NCBI RefSeq assembly: GCF_001039355.2
Contig: NW_019775699.1
Coordinates: 13,407-37,543, forward strand
Direction: 5' to 3'
Source: Lingula anatina
Taxonomy: Eukaryota; Brachiopoda; Lingulata; Lingulida; Lingulidae
DNA length: 24,137 nt
Shown one piece after another: positions 1 through 9,793 of the stretch. The first letter of the stretch is position 1, and every line of letters starts with the position of its first letter. A model generated the notes under the pieces. That model made no database searches. It was given only the letters and a program-made list of their open reading frames with translations, and was not told the DNA's origin. The position numbers and the translations under genes were made by a program.

Positions 1-35
1 TTTTCTGATGCAATGTCCCATGATCATGTCATGAA

Positions 36-170
36 GTTATGAACCCCTAATTACAAATTTTCATAAAACAAAGGCATTATTTAAGGATAAAATCTAAACT
101 AAGCCTTTTAAAAAATCGCTGTCTGGGTTTTGGAGTACTATACTAATTGGTGTCATTAAATCGGCGTTGA
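36..170 (+). repeat. Diverged direct repeat, copy A
   Basis: This stretch is repeated at 539-678 with scattered substitutions and small indels. Shared blocks include acaaattttcat, aacaaaggcat, gttttggagtacta and ggtgtcattaaatcggcg. The copies start about 503 bp apart. No terminal repeats or coding capacity are visible, so the family is unknown. Confidence 0.75.
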
Positions 171-538
171 CTGAAAGCTGTTACATAGTGAATTGAGGAT
201 ATTGTAAACCTTTATTATCATTCAGATACCGAAAATGAGGTTTTTCCTGCATCTATTGTGTTCAATAATGCATCTCTCTTTGTGCTGATTTAAAACAATG
301 AAAAAACCCTCGAAAATATAAAATATCAGCGTTCATATTTTTCGTTGCAATGTATTAGCATAGGCACTTCAAAGCTTTAATCGTCAATTCAACACCTTTC
401 TACCTTTTTTAAGGTGAGATAGCAATTGATATGGGGCGTAACTTCATCCATGAACAAGATTTTATCACGAGAGTTGACCAGGAGTGTATAGGCTAGAATC
501 CCGTGTCGTCATTTTGGTTTAAATGTTTTTGTTGTGGA

Positions 539-678
539 GTTATGAGACCCCTGTTACAAATTTTCATTAAACAAAGGCATCATTTTGCTTTATCAACGAT
601 AAAATCTGAGCGAAGCCTTTAAAAAAAATCTCTTGCTTGGTTTTGGAGTACTAAATGGTGTCATTAAATCGGCGATGA
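539..678 (+). repeat. Diverged direct repeat, copy B
   Basis: This is the second copy of the unit at 36-170. It carries a short insertion (around tttgctttatcaac) relative to copy A and ends in the same ggtgtcattaaatcggcg block. It may be part of a dispersed or tandem family extending left of the window. Confidence 0.75.
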
Positions 679-1030
679 AACGGTGATCGTGGGTGCACTA
701 TTAAAAGATATTTTTTTTCGTTTTTACCCCATAATCGCAATTATGACGTTACTCGTTAATTTAGTCACTGAACACTGAAGATGTAGGCCTATTTAATACC
801 CTAAAGAATGTATGTAAGGCATATAAGGGATTTTAGGCGAAGGGTTACAATATCCTTAAAGGGATAATAACTCTTCGTATGAGATCTATATTTCACAATA
901 AAAACATTGTGAATAACTCATAGAAATATAACATATTCTGTTTTACCACAAAAACGGCAGTTATACCTATTATTCTGATATCTGAGCTTTTCTTTAGACC
1001 ACGTGACCTCCATTGATGGCTATACTCTGC

Positions 1031-1052
1031 TAAAATCTCTTAAGAGATTTTA
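1031..1052. repeat. Perfect 22-bp palindrome
   Basis: The sequence is exactly self-complementary around the centre CTTAAG, with arms AAAATCT and AGATTTT. It could form a small cruciform or be a dimeric protein-binding site. No gene adjoins it. Confidence 0.8.
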
Positions 1053-1800
1053 ACAAAAAAACCAAACTCTTTAGAAAAAAAAACAGGGACTAACTTTGAA
1101 TGCAAAAATGGATTCATTAACCATTGGTAAGTATGGGAAAATAAAACTATGTACGTAGAAGATAAGTCATCTGGTCGTATTTCGCATAAATAACGCCGTA
1201 AGTTAGACTAATCATAGGTCCAGTATTAGATTTTTAAAAACTTTGTTTTTGATTGTATAGAAACATACCAATGTGCGCACTCATAAAATTTCTATTTTTT
1301 ATCAATATAAAAGAAATCTACCAGCTTCCATGAGAGACTTAGAAATAAAAAAGGGTCTATAGATACTTTTTTTTTCAACAGTTTTGGATGGGATTTACTT
1401 TCGTTACTCAGGGGGTTTGTTCAAATTTCCAGGATTCATTAAAATTTTTTATTTTATTCCTGATATACCGGTTAGGATGTGAAGTTTTATGCCCACTCTT
1501 CAGCCTACTCTTTTCAAACACGAGGATTCGAAACACCAAATGTGCACCAATAAGGTCAAACACTTTGTGAAGCTAGACAGCCTCGATTCTAGGACGAAAA
1601 TATAAAACTAATAGGGCGATAATAATACATTCCTTATTTACAATAGCCTGATCACCTTGATGTGTAAACGCAACCCATAGACACCACGCTCTGTGTCAAA
1701 CTAACGCGAGGTCGAACAAAGAAAACCCAAGTAGGCCTACACATAATGACCAGTGGTGCGATTTATTCGCTGACGCCCGTAGCTACATCATGACGTGGGA

Positions 1801-1946
1801 TCTCCATACCCTCTACCAGGGCGACAGATCGATTTTTCACAGATATTCACAGATATGTCTATAGATAAAAAGACAGTCATTTAGCTCTGGATTTTCTGCT
1901 TTTCCCTATATAATCTGCCACCCTGGTAGAGGGTAGGGTCTCCATA
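1801..1946. mobile_element. Short MITE-like element with terminal inverted repeats
   Basis: An arm at 1808-1829 (accctctaccaggg then cgacagat) is matched in inverted orientation at 1913-1934 (atctgcca then ccctggtagagggt), with about two mismatches over 22 bp. The 8-bp direct repeat TCTCCATA lies outside both arms at 1801-1808 and 1939-1946, as expected for an 8-bp target-site duplication of the hAT type. The right side has a few extra bases between arm and repeat. The interior of about 80 bp has no coding capacity. Classification as hAT is inference. Confidence 0.6.
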
Positions 1947-3561
1947 CTCTGAGCTCCTCTCCCGGAACACCCGTCTGTCTACTTGATTCTGTAAATCTCA
2001 TTTTCCAGCTCCCTATTTTAGTAGTCCCCTTACGGTACATACATATATTAATTACTTCAAATTGCAGAGTTAGTTACTTTACATCAGTGTTGCTCACAGC
2101 TGCCGGGGTATTACAAAAGGGCCCCTGAGCGACAACACTTCACCTGCGTTATATTCGTCATATAATCCATCCACCTGCGTTAAGCCCTTGCATTATATAG
2201 GTCGGACACAACCTAGAGGGTCAGGGGGGTCAGGGGAGATTCAGGAAAGGGCCCAGGGGAGATTCAACGAAAATCGAAGAAATCAACGGCCCTTTCAAGC
2301 TCGCCTGGATACTGCTTGATGATTCTAACTTAGCTCGGGAGATTTGGAGGCTGCTGGACACTCGAGACTAGTAGGGTGGTGCTATTGGAACAGTATGACC
2401 ACGCCCGTGCTGTTGTCGACTTGAACAAGGAATAGAACTCCGACAGGTGTTATTGTGGGAGAGAGAGTTCAGCCAACCGGGCCTATTGCATAAAGGTGAA
2501 CCAAAAAATTGAAAAATTCATATTTTCTAGTATTGAAACTAATGGACAGCTCATTAACGAGTATTATGTTAAAACAAAGAACGAGTTATCGGCCTGTTAT
2601 CGACGTTTTGTATCTATAAAGCGTCTCGTGATTAAATTCAGCCCCAAGACGGGCATTTTAAGGCAATCTACTACTGACATTCTACTATTGCTAAAAAAAG
2701 TATAGAATAGTCCAGAAACTAGAGATATTTCCATTTTCTCGATTTCATCACGACGGTTCAAATAATTACTGGTAGGCCTACATGTACACTCCGTACACAG
2801 TATACCTGACTATAGAAATGTCACAACAGGTGGTTAAATTGTACATACATGTGCATGTACGTATACCCAGACATATTATGTAACCATGGCGATATATACG
2901 CTTTATTCGGTTGAATAGGGCCTACTTTCTCTCGGTATGTATGTCAAATAATACTCTGCCACCCTATCGCGATATAAGCCTTGAATATGTATTACCTCTC
3001 CCTGACTTGCCTCAGTTTTCGACCCTACATGCTAGGTGCCCGTACACATGAGTATTGTCAGGACGTGGGTATTTATAGCCTCAACATAAACAGTCTGAAG
3101 CACTAGTATAATACATTAGATTTTTTTTCTAGATAGGCCTACTATTTAATGATCAGTTTTTTCCTAGGGGAAAAGCCCAGATATATCAAAAAGGGAAGGC
3201 GACCTTGTCTTCATTCGCTGTAATTTAGTGTAAAGCTAGGGCCTGGAGAGGACTCTTTTGTTGCCTTTTCCATGGAGTTATAACTCCTTGCCTTTTCCGA
3301 ACTAATCTGATATAGCTTATTTATAAACTAGATTCATAACATACATAATGCCGATGTTAAACCTTACATACATGTTTATCTAACAAATGTAGGCGAGATG
3401 CATGTATATTCTTTAAGGCATTCATAATTATTTCATTAATAATATCCCAATGAGAATAATGTTTATTTTCATCTTTAAAATCCTAAGGAAAAACTACAAA
3501 CTCAACACTGTCATGGACATAATCATGATGGTCTGTGTTTTTTTTTCTAGCACCTGAAACG

Positions 3562-4929
3562 ATGCGTGGGCAAGTTGTGAAATACTTCGCAGCCAGCTGT
3601 GGCATTATAGCAGTGGTTATCGTACTTGCTCTCTGGGAATCTTCCACCGGCGGCAAATTGACAGACAGCCAGAACAGTGTGAAAAAGAGATATAAATCAC
3701 AAAAATGCGACCAGTTGGAAACGACCTACGACGAAGCTCACAATTTAGACCAGAATATAATCGTGCGGGATTTCTATCCCTATGCAGCAAAAATAACCGG
3801 TGCTGTTTTTCACGATGATGGCCACATTAACATTACGGGTGATTTGCTTACGACTCTCGTGCACCAGTTTTATCCCCAGACCGAGGATCACGTCAGAAAG
3901 ATGTTCCCAAATCCAAGCGGCAATGATTCAAATATGGAGTTTTACATCATGAGTCCCGGTATGACTTTTTACAAAGGCGAAATTATTTTTTCTTTGAGAC
4001 TTTGGTTCAATTACGAAAAGCGTTACTCAGAAAATACCATAAGCAGTGAGCCAAATAGCTGGTTTGACAATTATTTGCTCACTCAGAAGTTTGACAGATA
4101 TTTTAAACCCAAGACGAACCTTAGTATTATTGGGATTCCTGCCCCCAGACAATATATTATGAATGGCGGGCCGTCGGATGGACGACTTGTCAAAGTAGGA
4201 TCACATCTATGGCTCAGCTTCTACATGTGCATGAAAATTGCTGGCAAAGAAACTGGACATTTATATCTTTGGGAGTATAACCAAAATTATGTTATGAAGC
4301 CAACTATAAAGAATTATACCATGGCAACAATCGATTCGAATTGGTCGCCTCTTGATATAGAGGGGACGCTGTATTACATTTACACGCTGGATCCGTTGAG
4401 AGTGCTGAAATGTGACTCCAAACTTTCTTGTGCATTTACTTTCAAAACTGAAAATGCTGATCAGCACCCATTTAAACTCGAGGACGATGTACTGAGAGGA
4501 GGATCGCCCTTTGAGTTATACAAATGGCCTTATTATTTATGCATGGGTCATGCGAGAGTTCTTAAAAAATCAAACGGACATTCTGTGTACACTGCAAATT
4601 TGGTGCTGCTCAGTATTTTACCTGTGCCACGAATTGTCTTTGTGTCTTCGCCAATACACGTTCACCCCACAATCCTAGATGTCCCCATAATTCGAGGTTC
4701 ATTTATTGACGATCCTTACATATACCCTCTCAGTCTTATAATAGAAGACCTCGATACTTTAATGGTGGGAGTTACTATAAATGATAACAGGGCTGCCGTG
4801 ATTCGTGTACGTAATGTCAAAAACATTTTGCAAGAAGCTATGGACACGGACAAACGTCTTGGTGCACGAAAGGGACCAAAAATAAGAACGGTGCAAAAAT
4901 ACATTAAAAACATAACCCCGCAAAATTAA
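3562..4929 (+). CDS. Type II membrane protein, probable secretory-pathway beta-propeller glycan enzyme or binder
   Basis: The coding exon has no intron and encodes 455 residues. I start at ATG 3562 because the longer frame opens with GTG and runs through an obvious splice acceptor (tttttttctag, ending 3550). An upstream 5' UTR exon is therefore implied. Residues about 6-25 (VVKYFAASCGIIAVVIVLAL) form one membrane segment preceded by few residues, followed by a charged stem. This is typical of Golgi or ER type II proteins. The lumenal part has several N-glycosylation sequons (NITG, NLSI, NYTM, NWSP). The pattern NWSPLDIEGTLYYIY, then DPLRVLKCD, then RGGSPFEL, then MGHARV resembles five-bladed beta-propeller proteins of the GH130 / beta-mannosyltransferase kind. 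This resemblance is from memory of motif style, and catalytic residues could not be assigned. It is not the recognised orthologue of any named gene. Confidence 0.75.
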   Translation: MRGQVVKYFAASCGIIAVVIVLALWESSTGGKLTDSQNSVKKRYKSQKCDQLETTYDEAHNLDQNIIVRDFYPYAAKITGAVFHDDGHINITGDLLTTLVHQFYPQTEDHVRKMFPNPSGNDSNMEFYIMSPGMTFYKGEIIFSLRLWFNYEKRYSENTISSEPNSWFDNYLLTQKFDRYFKPKTNLSIIGIPAPRQYIMNGGPSDGRLVKVGSHLWLSFYMCMKIAGKETGHLYLWEYNQNYVMKPTIKNYTMATIDSNWSPLDIEGTLYYIYTLDPLRVLKCDSKLSCAFTFKTENADQHPFKLEDDVLRGGSPFELYKWPYYLCMGHARVLKKSNGHSVYTANLVLLSILPVPRIVFVSSPIHVHPTILDVPIIRGSFIDDPYIYPLSLIIEDLDTLMVGVTINDNRAAVIRVRNVKNILQEAMDTDKRLGARKGPKIRTVQKYIKNITPQN

Positions 4930-4960
4930 AATGTTAAGATGAAAGTCCGTTTTCTCAACG

Positions 4961-4966
4961 AATAAA
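4961..4966 (+). terminator. Poly(A) signal AATAAA of the membrane-protein gene
   Basis: A canonical AATAAA lies 31 nt past the TAA stop at 4927-4929, followed by a T/G-rich stretch (about 5030-5060) suitable as downstream element. This implies an unusually short 3' UTR. Confidence 0.6.
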
Positions 4967-5479
4967 TGCTCATTTAGAAGTCTACATATGACTGATTTGC
5001 TTTTAAGACATAATGGCCTCTGTTGATGACTATTTGTTTTCTTGTCTGTCTTTCTGCATCCATCCATCCATTTACAGAATCTTAATGTAGGCCTATATAT
5101 AGATTACACCTTGCATGTACGGATACGAAACTGAGGAACTTGCCATAATATGGAATATCTACGTGCCGTTAGTCGATATGTAATATCTAATTAACTAAAA
5201 ATTAATATTCCACTCATATATTTGAGATTTTAAAATTATGCGAACGAGGGCCTATATAGTCTGTAGTGATAATTTTTAAACTTTCGTATCGTGAATCCAA
5301 AAGTAATATCGTGCTTCGAAGTTTTGGTCTGTTGAAATTCAATCTACATTTCTTAAAATATAAATGGGATATTTATATACAAGGAAAATGATTTGCGAAA
5401 AAAGGGTACAGTTCGGTACATTATTTAAATATAAAAATATATAACTGTGAAATTAAGTAATAGATTATTCATTATAGAT

Positions 5480-5665
5480 CGCATTCACAACGAGTTGAGC
5501 CAGGCTTTACGAATCCTGGGGAGTAAATATGGCGGACGTACATGAAAGAAAAACCGCCTAATCTTTTAATAGTCTCCCCGCCTCTCACACGCCTCCGCAC
5601 ACGTCGTCCCTGCGGGGGGCCAGTCATTAAATCTCGGCTCCATTGGNCAACTCGTTGTGAATGCG
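5480..5665. mobile_element. MITE-like element with 18-bp perfect terminal inverted repeats
   Basis: The arm cgcattcacaacgagttg at 5480-5497 is matched exactly in reverse complement at 5648-5665. The interior is GC-richer than its surroundings and contains ATGGCGGACGT. It has an unresolved base at 5647, just inside the right arm. A possible 3-bp flank ATA is present on both sides but is weak. The 186-bp length and lack of coding capacity fit a non-autonomous DNA transposon. Confidence 0.65.
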
Positions 5666-6899
5666 ACCATACAATATATGAATAATTGAAAATTGCTTCC
5701 GTGCTCAGTATCTCCATATGATGCTACTAATATCATCACGGAAGACGATGTTTCCCTATTGCATGGTCGGGAGGCAGAGACTGAACATTTCCGGTAGCCT
5801 AATAAAATGGACCATTTAGGGGCGTGTCACCGGACTAGGTTATGAGCGTGTTCCTTTTGCTAGGTATACTCAGTACTCACTGACAATGTAATCGACCTAT
5901 TATTCTGTATCTACATGTATTGTCGTTGGCTTAAGTTAATTATTTTTCAAATAAAATTAAAATTGTGTTTAGGCGTGACTTCAAATAATGCTCCAGAAAA
6001 AAAATCCTCCTCAAAAACAAGATCATGAAGGAACATGACCCTGGACGCACTAGATGTAGGGCCTATAAGTTATCTTGTACTGGCTTTCCATGGCGTTTAA
6101 AAAAGCATCCGTACAAAAAGAACATGTCAGTGTTCTTGCTGGAGGGACAGACCTACCAGTAACCTAGCCTACATTTCTAAAAAACATACTGACGTGGCTT
6201 GTAAAGACGTGCATGAATCATTTGAACGCGCAGAAATAGGCCTATAGGATTTTTTATAGAGCCCTTATAGTCTATTTGCGATTTCCCTCGGTGGTTGCTC
6301 TGTGGCATTGAGAACACGCAACTATAAAAAAATAACCACAAACGAAAGGTCAGATTAAAAAAATCAAAGATGAAAAAAAGTCTTTTAAAGGGAAAATAGA
6401 CACAATTTGGAGGGTTTGACCCCCTCAGCACAGTTTTTGATTGCGTTTCTGTGCTATTCCCTATGAAATAGTTACCAAAATCATAGTTAACAATAATAAC
6501 CTGTACCATACCAGCGCGTTAGCCCCTTTATCCAGTTAAAATTTGCTTCATAGCCTACACCATTTCGACAGGTAAGTTAAAACTTTTTCATCCAAGCCAG
6601 ACGTGATCCAGGATTAGGCCTAAATTAATCTAACGACGTGCACTTAATGTTAAAATTATATAACGTTATCAGTCATTCGGTAAATCAGTCAGGAAAAACT
6701 GTTTGAGGCATTGACTTTGTAAAACATGGTGCATATTTATATCTCAATGAATATCTAATTTATAGACCAGAATCCTGACCATGATAGTACTACTGCAGAC
6801 GGGAGACGGGTTGTAGGCCTATCACTAACACCCCATTCTCATAGATTAGATCGACCTACATTGGATCGACCTAACTCCCTGGGGGTTCACGCTAAATAG

Positions 6900-6985
6900 C
6901 TGTCAGCCGGGCGGACACGAAAGTTAATTACCCCTTAAAGCTTGTAGTAGGCGGGGACGGACACTTAAGGGGGATTATCTGACAG
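6900..6985. repeat. Nested imperfect inverted repeat upstream of the CS-domain gene
   Basis: The outer arms are CTGTCAG (6900-6906) and CTGACAG (6979-6985). Inner arms are the block taattaccccttaa (about 6925-6938) and the roughly complementary cttaagggggatta (about 6963-6976). It may be a small hairpin element or a structured promoter-proximal sequence. Confidence 0.5.
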
Positions 6986-7054
6986 TAATCTAGTGAGACT
7001 CCCCGCGGTGATAGATCGATCTAAAAGTTGTGAGAACAGAGCCTAAAACTCGAC

Positions 7055-7070
7055 GCCGACAGAGGGCGCG
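7055..7070 (+). promoter_or_regulatory. CTCF-like motif near the CS-domain gene start
   Basis: The sequence GCCGACAGAGGGCGCG resembles the AGRGGGCGC core of the metazoan CTCF consensus in forward orientation. It lies 10-25 bp upstream of the ATG. The match is by eye only, and the same bases may simply be core promoter or 5' UTR. Confidence 0.3.
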
Positions 7071-7076
7071 AAAGTC

Positions 7077-7086
7077 AAGATGGCGG
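7077..7086 (+). promoter_or_regulatory. YY1-like AAGATGGCGG motif over the start codon
   Basis: AAGATGGCGG spans the ATG at 7080. In animals this motif over or just upstream of the start codon is a known YY1-bound element of TATA-less housekeeping promoters. Here it also supports the choice of translation start for the CS-domain gene. Confidence 0.45.
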
Positions 7087-8383
7087 ACGGCGAAGACGAA
7101 AACTTCAGCGATCCGTATGCAGGTATTATGAATTAACTTCATTTACCGTATATGATAATAAGTGACACAAGGAATCATGCTGTTTGTTCGCTGTTTAATT
7201 GATTCTATAATATTAGCAAGTGAGGAAGCTGTAGTACAACCCCCAGTTTACTAAAAGATCTTATCTGCACTAGATGCCGTCCCCACCCAACAACAGCAAA
7301 TACATCTGTACCTATGAACATTTGTCGTTGCATGGGGAGTTCTCAATGAAGAACATTCAAAGTGGATCCCAGTCAAAAATGAGTGTTCATCAAAGTGTGC
7401 GCTCAACGTAGCAAACCCATCTGCCTCCTCTCCAAGTCACGCCAGCAGACTGTTTTCCTTTTTGAAAATTAATTCCAATCTACTAGTACATGTAATATAC
7501 TATATTTTTCTCGTAGTATCCACGGATGAAAAAGGCCCAGAAGACTACGTTCGTGTTCAGGTGGTCGTCCTGGGACTACAGGCGAAGAATACACTGCAAG
7601 GATTCAAGATGGTCAAGAAACCAGCTAATTTTACTGTTGATGTTAAATACGAGGAGAGGTTTGTAACAAGTATTCATTCAATGATCTCCAATGCTTTGCT
7701 GTCCAGATTTAACTTATGTCATTCAGTCGGTATGGCTGCCAGTCTGAATAGCTCCCATCCCTGTAATTTGCCATTAAAATATTCCTCTAAAGCAAATTAA
7801 CGGGCGCTTTATAAAGATCATCTCCTCATGGAAAAATCTTCATTTTCGTTTGTTAACTGTTGATGCAAAGATGAAGTGCTGGGACTTTGTTTTGCTTCAC
7901 AAGCAGTGTATAAAAGTAAAATAAGGGAAGTTTAAATAGAAATGCACTCTTACAGGTCCTTCACCCTTTTGGTTTTTGCCAAAGATAAAGACAAAAAGAA
8001 GAATCCCAGTCTGAAGAACTGCAAAGTGCATATCAAGAAACTGCCAGATGAAATCATTCCATCTGACTGCTATTATAAGGTTTGGAAATAATATTATTTT
8101 CATATTCATTTATTAATATTCGTTTTAAAAGATAATGCTTTTCAGTGTATGTTTTAGTGTATCTACAGTACTTAGTATACTTCAAATCTAATCATTTCAT
8201 ATAACAAATAATATTAATATACTGAAACTGCGGCATTTATAACATTTAAATGATATGATTTTACAGGTCGACAAGGAACTTATAACAATATTTCTGCACA
8301 AAGCGAAGTCCAGGTCCTGGGAGCGAGATCTTGCTACACATGGCTTAGACACATATACAGAAGAAGATGGTGTCTCTAGCTAG
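7080..8383 (+). CDS. CS-domain protein, CacyBP/SIP-like, 141 residues (four exons)
   Basis: The exons are 7080-7122, 7517-7658, 7956-8079 and 8267-8383. All introns are GT-AG with phases 1, 2 and 0, and the joined frame ends at TAG 8381-8383. The protein begins with an acidic leader (MADGEDENFSDPYA), and residues about 25-125 form a single CS (p23-like) beta-sandwich. The motif EERSFTLLV, which spans the exon 2/3 junction, and the end LITIFLHKAKSRSW resemble the CS domain of calcyclin-binding protein, a Siah1 and Hsp90-linked adaptor. The usual N-terminal Siah-binding domain and C-terminal SGS domain of that roughly 228-residue family are absent. A role as co-chaperone or adaptor is inferred from the fold. 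Other CS-domain families remain possible. Confidence 0.8.
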
Positions 8384-9793
8384 TTATATTGGTCAACTAG
8401 CATCATGCATGTGATATCTTTTATGAAGATTTTCTTGATGATGGAGTAAACCCATTTTCTGTGTATCCATCTATTTTACATTATGACAAGGTTGTTTTAT
8501 GCATGTTTGTTGTTATGTATGTCACTTGGTGCAGTGTGCATCTGGGGTCAAGTAATGACAGTGGTACTTAAGTCATGTTATAGGTGCTAACAGATATATC
8601 TTCATAAATGTTTTCTATTTTACAAGGACTAGGAGCAATTGTTCTCATCAAATTTATTAAACATTGTTAAGTATTATGAATCACTACGTAACAGCATTGA
8701 AATTGATAACAATTTGTGTCAGCTTTTTAGAACATTTTTAAGAGACATTCATGCTTGGATAATTTTTTCAAAAGGAAGATGAAATAAATGTCTTTTCACG
8801 TTTTATTTTGTATGTTTAACAAGGTATTTGTATATTTAGCTTTTGCTTGTACAGTAGGTAGTGTGCAGTCTTCTTGCAAAGTTTAGGTTAATTTCCTATA
8901 CATTTCGTATGCTACCTCCACATTATTCACTTCTGTAGAAAAGGTGTTGATTTCTAGCTGAGATGTATTTTTAATATACTACCCCTAGATAACAAGGGTT
9001 ATGTAAATGCCCCTGATATGCATAGTGATACAAGACTCTAAGAAGTCTTCTGAGTGCCCATTTGACAAGTTCAGTTTAAGTACTGTTTAGTTACATGTAA
9101 CTTCAATATTGTTATTGGTACCGGTAACCTGAAGCAAAATGTGAAAATATTTCTACAAGATGTTGCTTTCAAAAAATATATATTTATTACAGTAGTGCAA
9201 AAGAATGAATTTAACTTGACAAAATATTAGCCATCAGTTTTATGGCATTTTACAACGGTATTGCATGTTCACAATTTTAGTTGTCTTTTAGGTGCCTTTA
9301 TGACAATATACGATTTACTAGTAGTCAAGTTAAATGAGACCCGAAGGCTGTTGTTGAATAGTGAGACAAGTCACCAAAAACACACCCATGGGTAAATCGA
9401 GCTCCTAAGTGGAATAAATATGGCACAATTCAATTGGAGGCAAAAGCTTAGTGTACCTCAACCTTACAATGGTCATGCATTTGTTTCTTTCACTGTAGTC
9501 CTCTTATGTTCTACTCTGTGTATATATGAGTGGGGTATCTTTTTCCATTTCAGACAAATTTTTCATTTTATATTCCAATTTTGAATGTCACAGTATACAC
9601 GAATTCACTTTCATTAATCCAATGAAATATAGCTAAATTTTGATTAAATCTTATCTGAGAGAGAAATTAGTTGATTGTTCACTTATGATATTCGTTGTGT
9701 GTTTACTTTCCACCGGGAAAAAGACTGTTTGTGTCAATTCTGCACGTGAAGTTCTTTCCTAATTTTGCTCCACAAAACTACTTTGGTCCTCAT
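8384..9793. other. 3' UTR and convergent intergenic space
   Basis: This lies between the stop of the CS-domain gene (+) and the stop of the short pore-forming-like paralogue (-), so the two transcripts converge. No exon is seen. AATAAA signals for the plus strand lie at 8783 and 9413. For the minus strand the clearest AATAAA is the reverse complement of tttatt at 9182-9187, which would give a 3' UTR of about 600 nt. The sequence is otherwise AT-rich. Confidence 0.55.
8783..8788 (+). terminator. Probable poly(A) signal of the CS-domain gene
   Basis: AATAAA occurs 399 nt past the stop and is followed by a T-rich and GT-containing stretch (tttattttgtatg). A second AATAAA at 9413-9418 could serve a longer 3' UTR. 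Confidence 0.45.

Larger units (their letters stand above)
1..3550. other. Intergenic or upstream-intron region without a recognisable gene
   Basis: I see no coding exon that I can support here. The open frames at 1388-1570 and 2496-2705 are short, resemble no family I know, and the second opens with GTG, which is not a normal eukaryotic start. The region is AT-rich and holds a diverged direct repeat (36-170 and 539-678), a perfect palindrome (1031-1052), a hairpin transposon-like element (1801-1946), a G-rich run (2218-2251) and four TAGGCCTA palindromes (784, 1732, 2773, 3134). It ends at a strong splice acceptor (ttttttctag, 3541-3550). The non-coding first exon and promoter of the next gene are therefore probably inside this stretch or further left. 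Confidence 0.6.
4967..7079. other. Intergenic region between the membrane-protein and CS-domain genes
   Basis: No coding exon is supported. The minus-strand frame at 6177-6509 (110 codons) is rich in Phe and Leu, matches no family I know, and lacks convincing splice or poly(A) context. The region contains a MITE-like element (5480-5665), a nested inverted repeat (6900-6985), four TAGGCCTA palindromes (5088, 6237, 6615, 6814) and two near copies of the sequence gatcgaccta (6849 and 6864). Its right edge is the probable TATA-less promoter of the CS-domain gene. Confidence 0.6.

Noticed and set aside
3535-3561. Nine extra residues at the start of the membrane-protein frame (GTG start)
   Set aside because: They are encoded by the poly-T tract and AG of a splice acceptor and start with GTG. 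ATG 3562 is the first plausible start.
4261-5067. Minus-strand frames opposite the membrane-protein gene (4261-4467, 4716-4913, 4759-5067)
   Set aside because: They are antisense shadows of a clear coding exon and have no family resemblance.
5472-5717. Minus-strand frame of 81 codons containing X
   Set aside because: It lies across a MITE-like inverted repeat and is explained by it.
6177-6509. Minus-strand frame of 110 codons
   Set aside because: It has low-complexity Phe/Leu-rich composition, no recognisable motif and no splice or poly(A) context.
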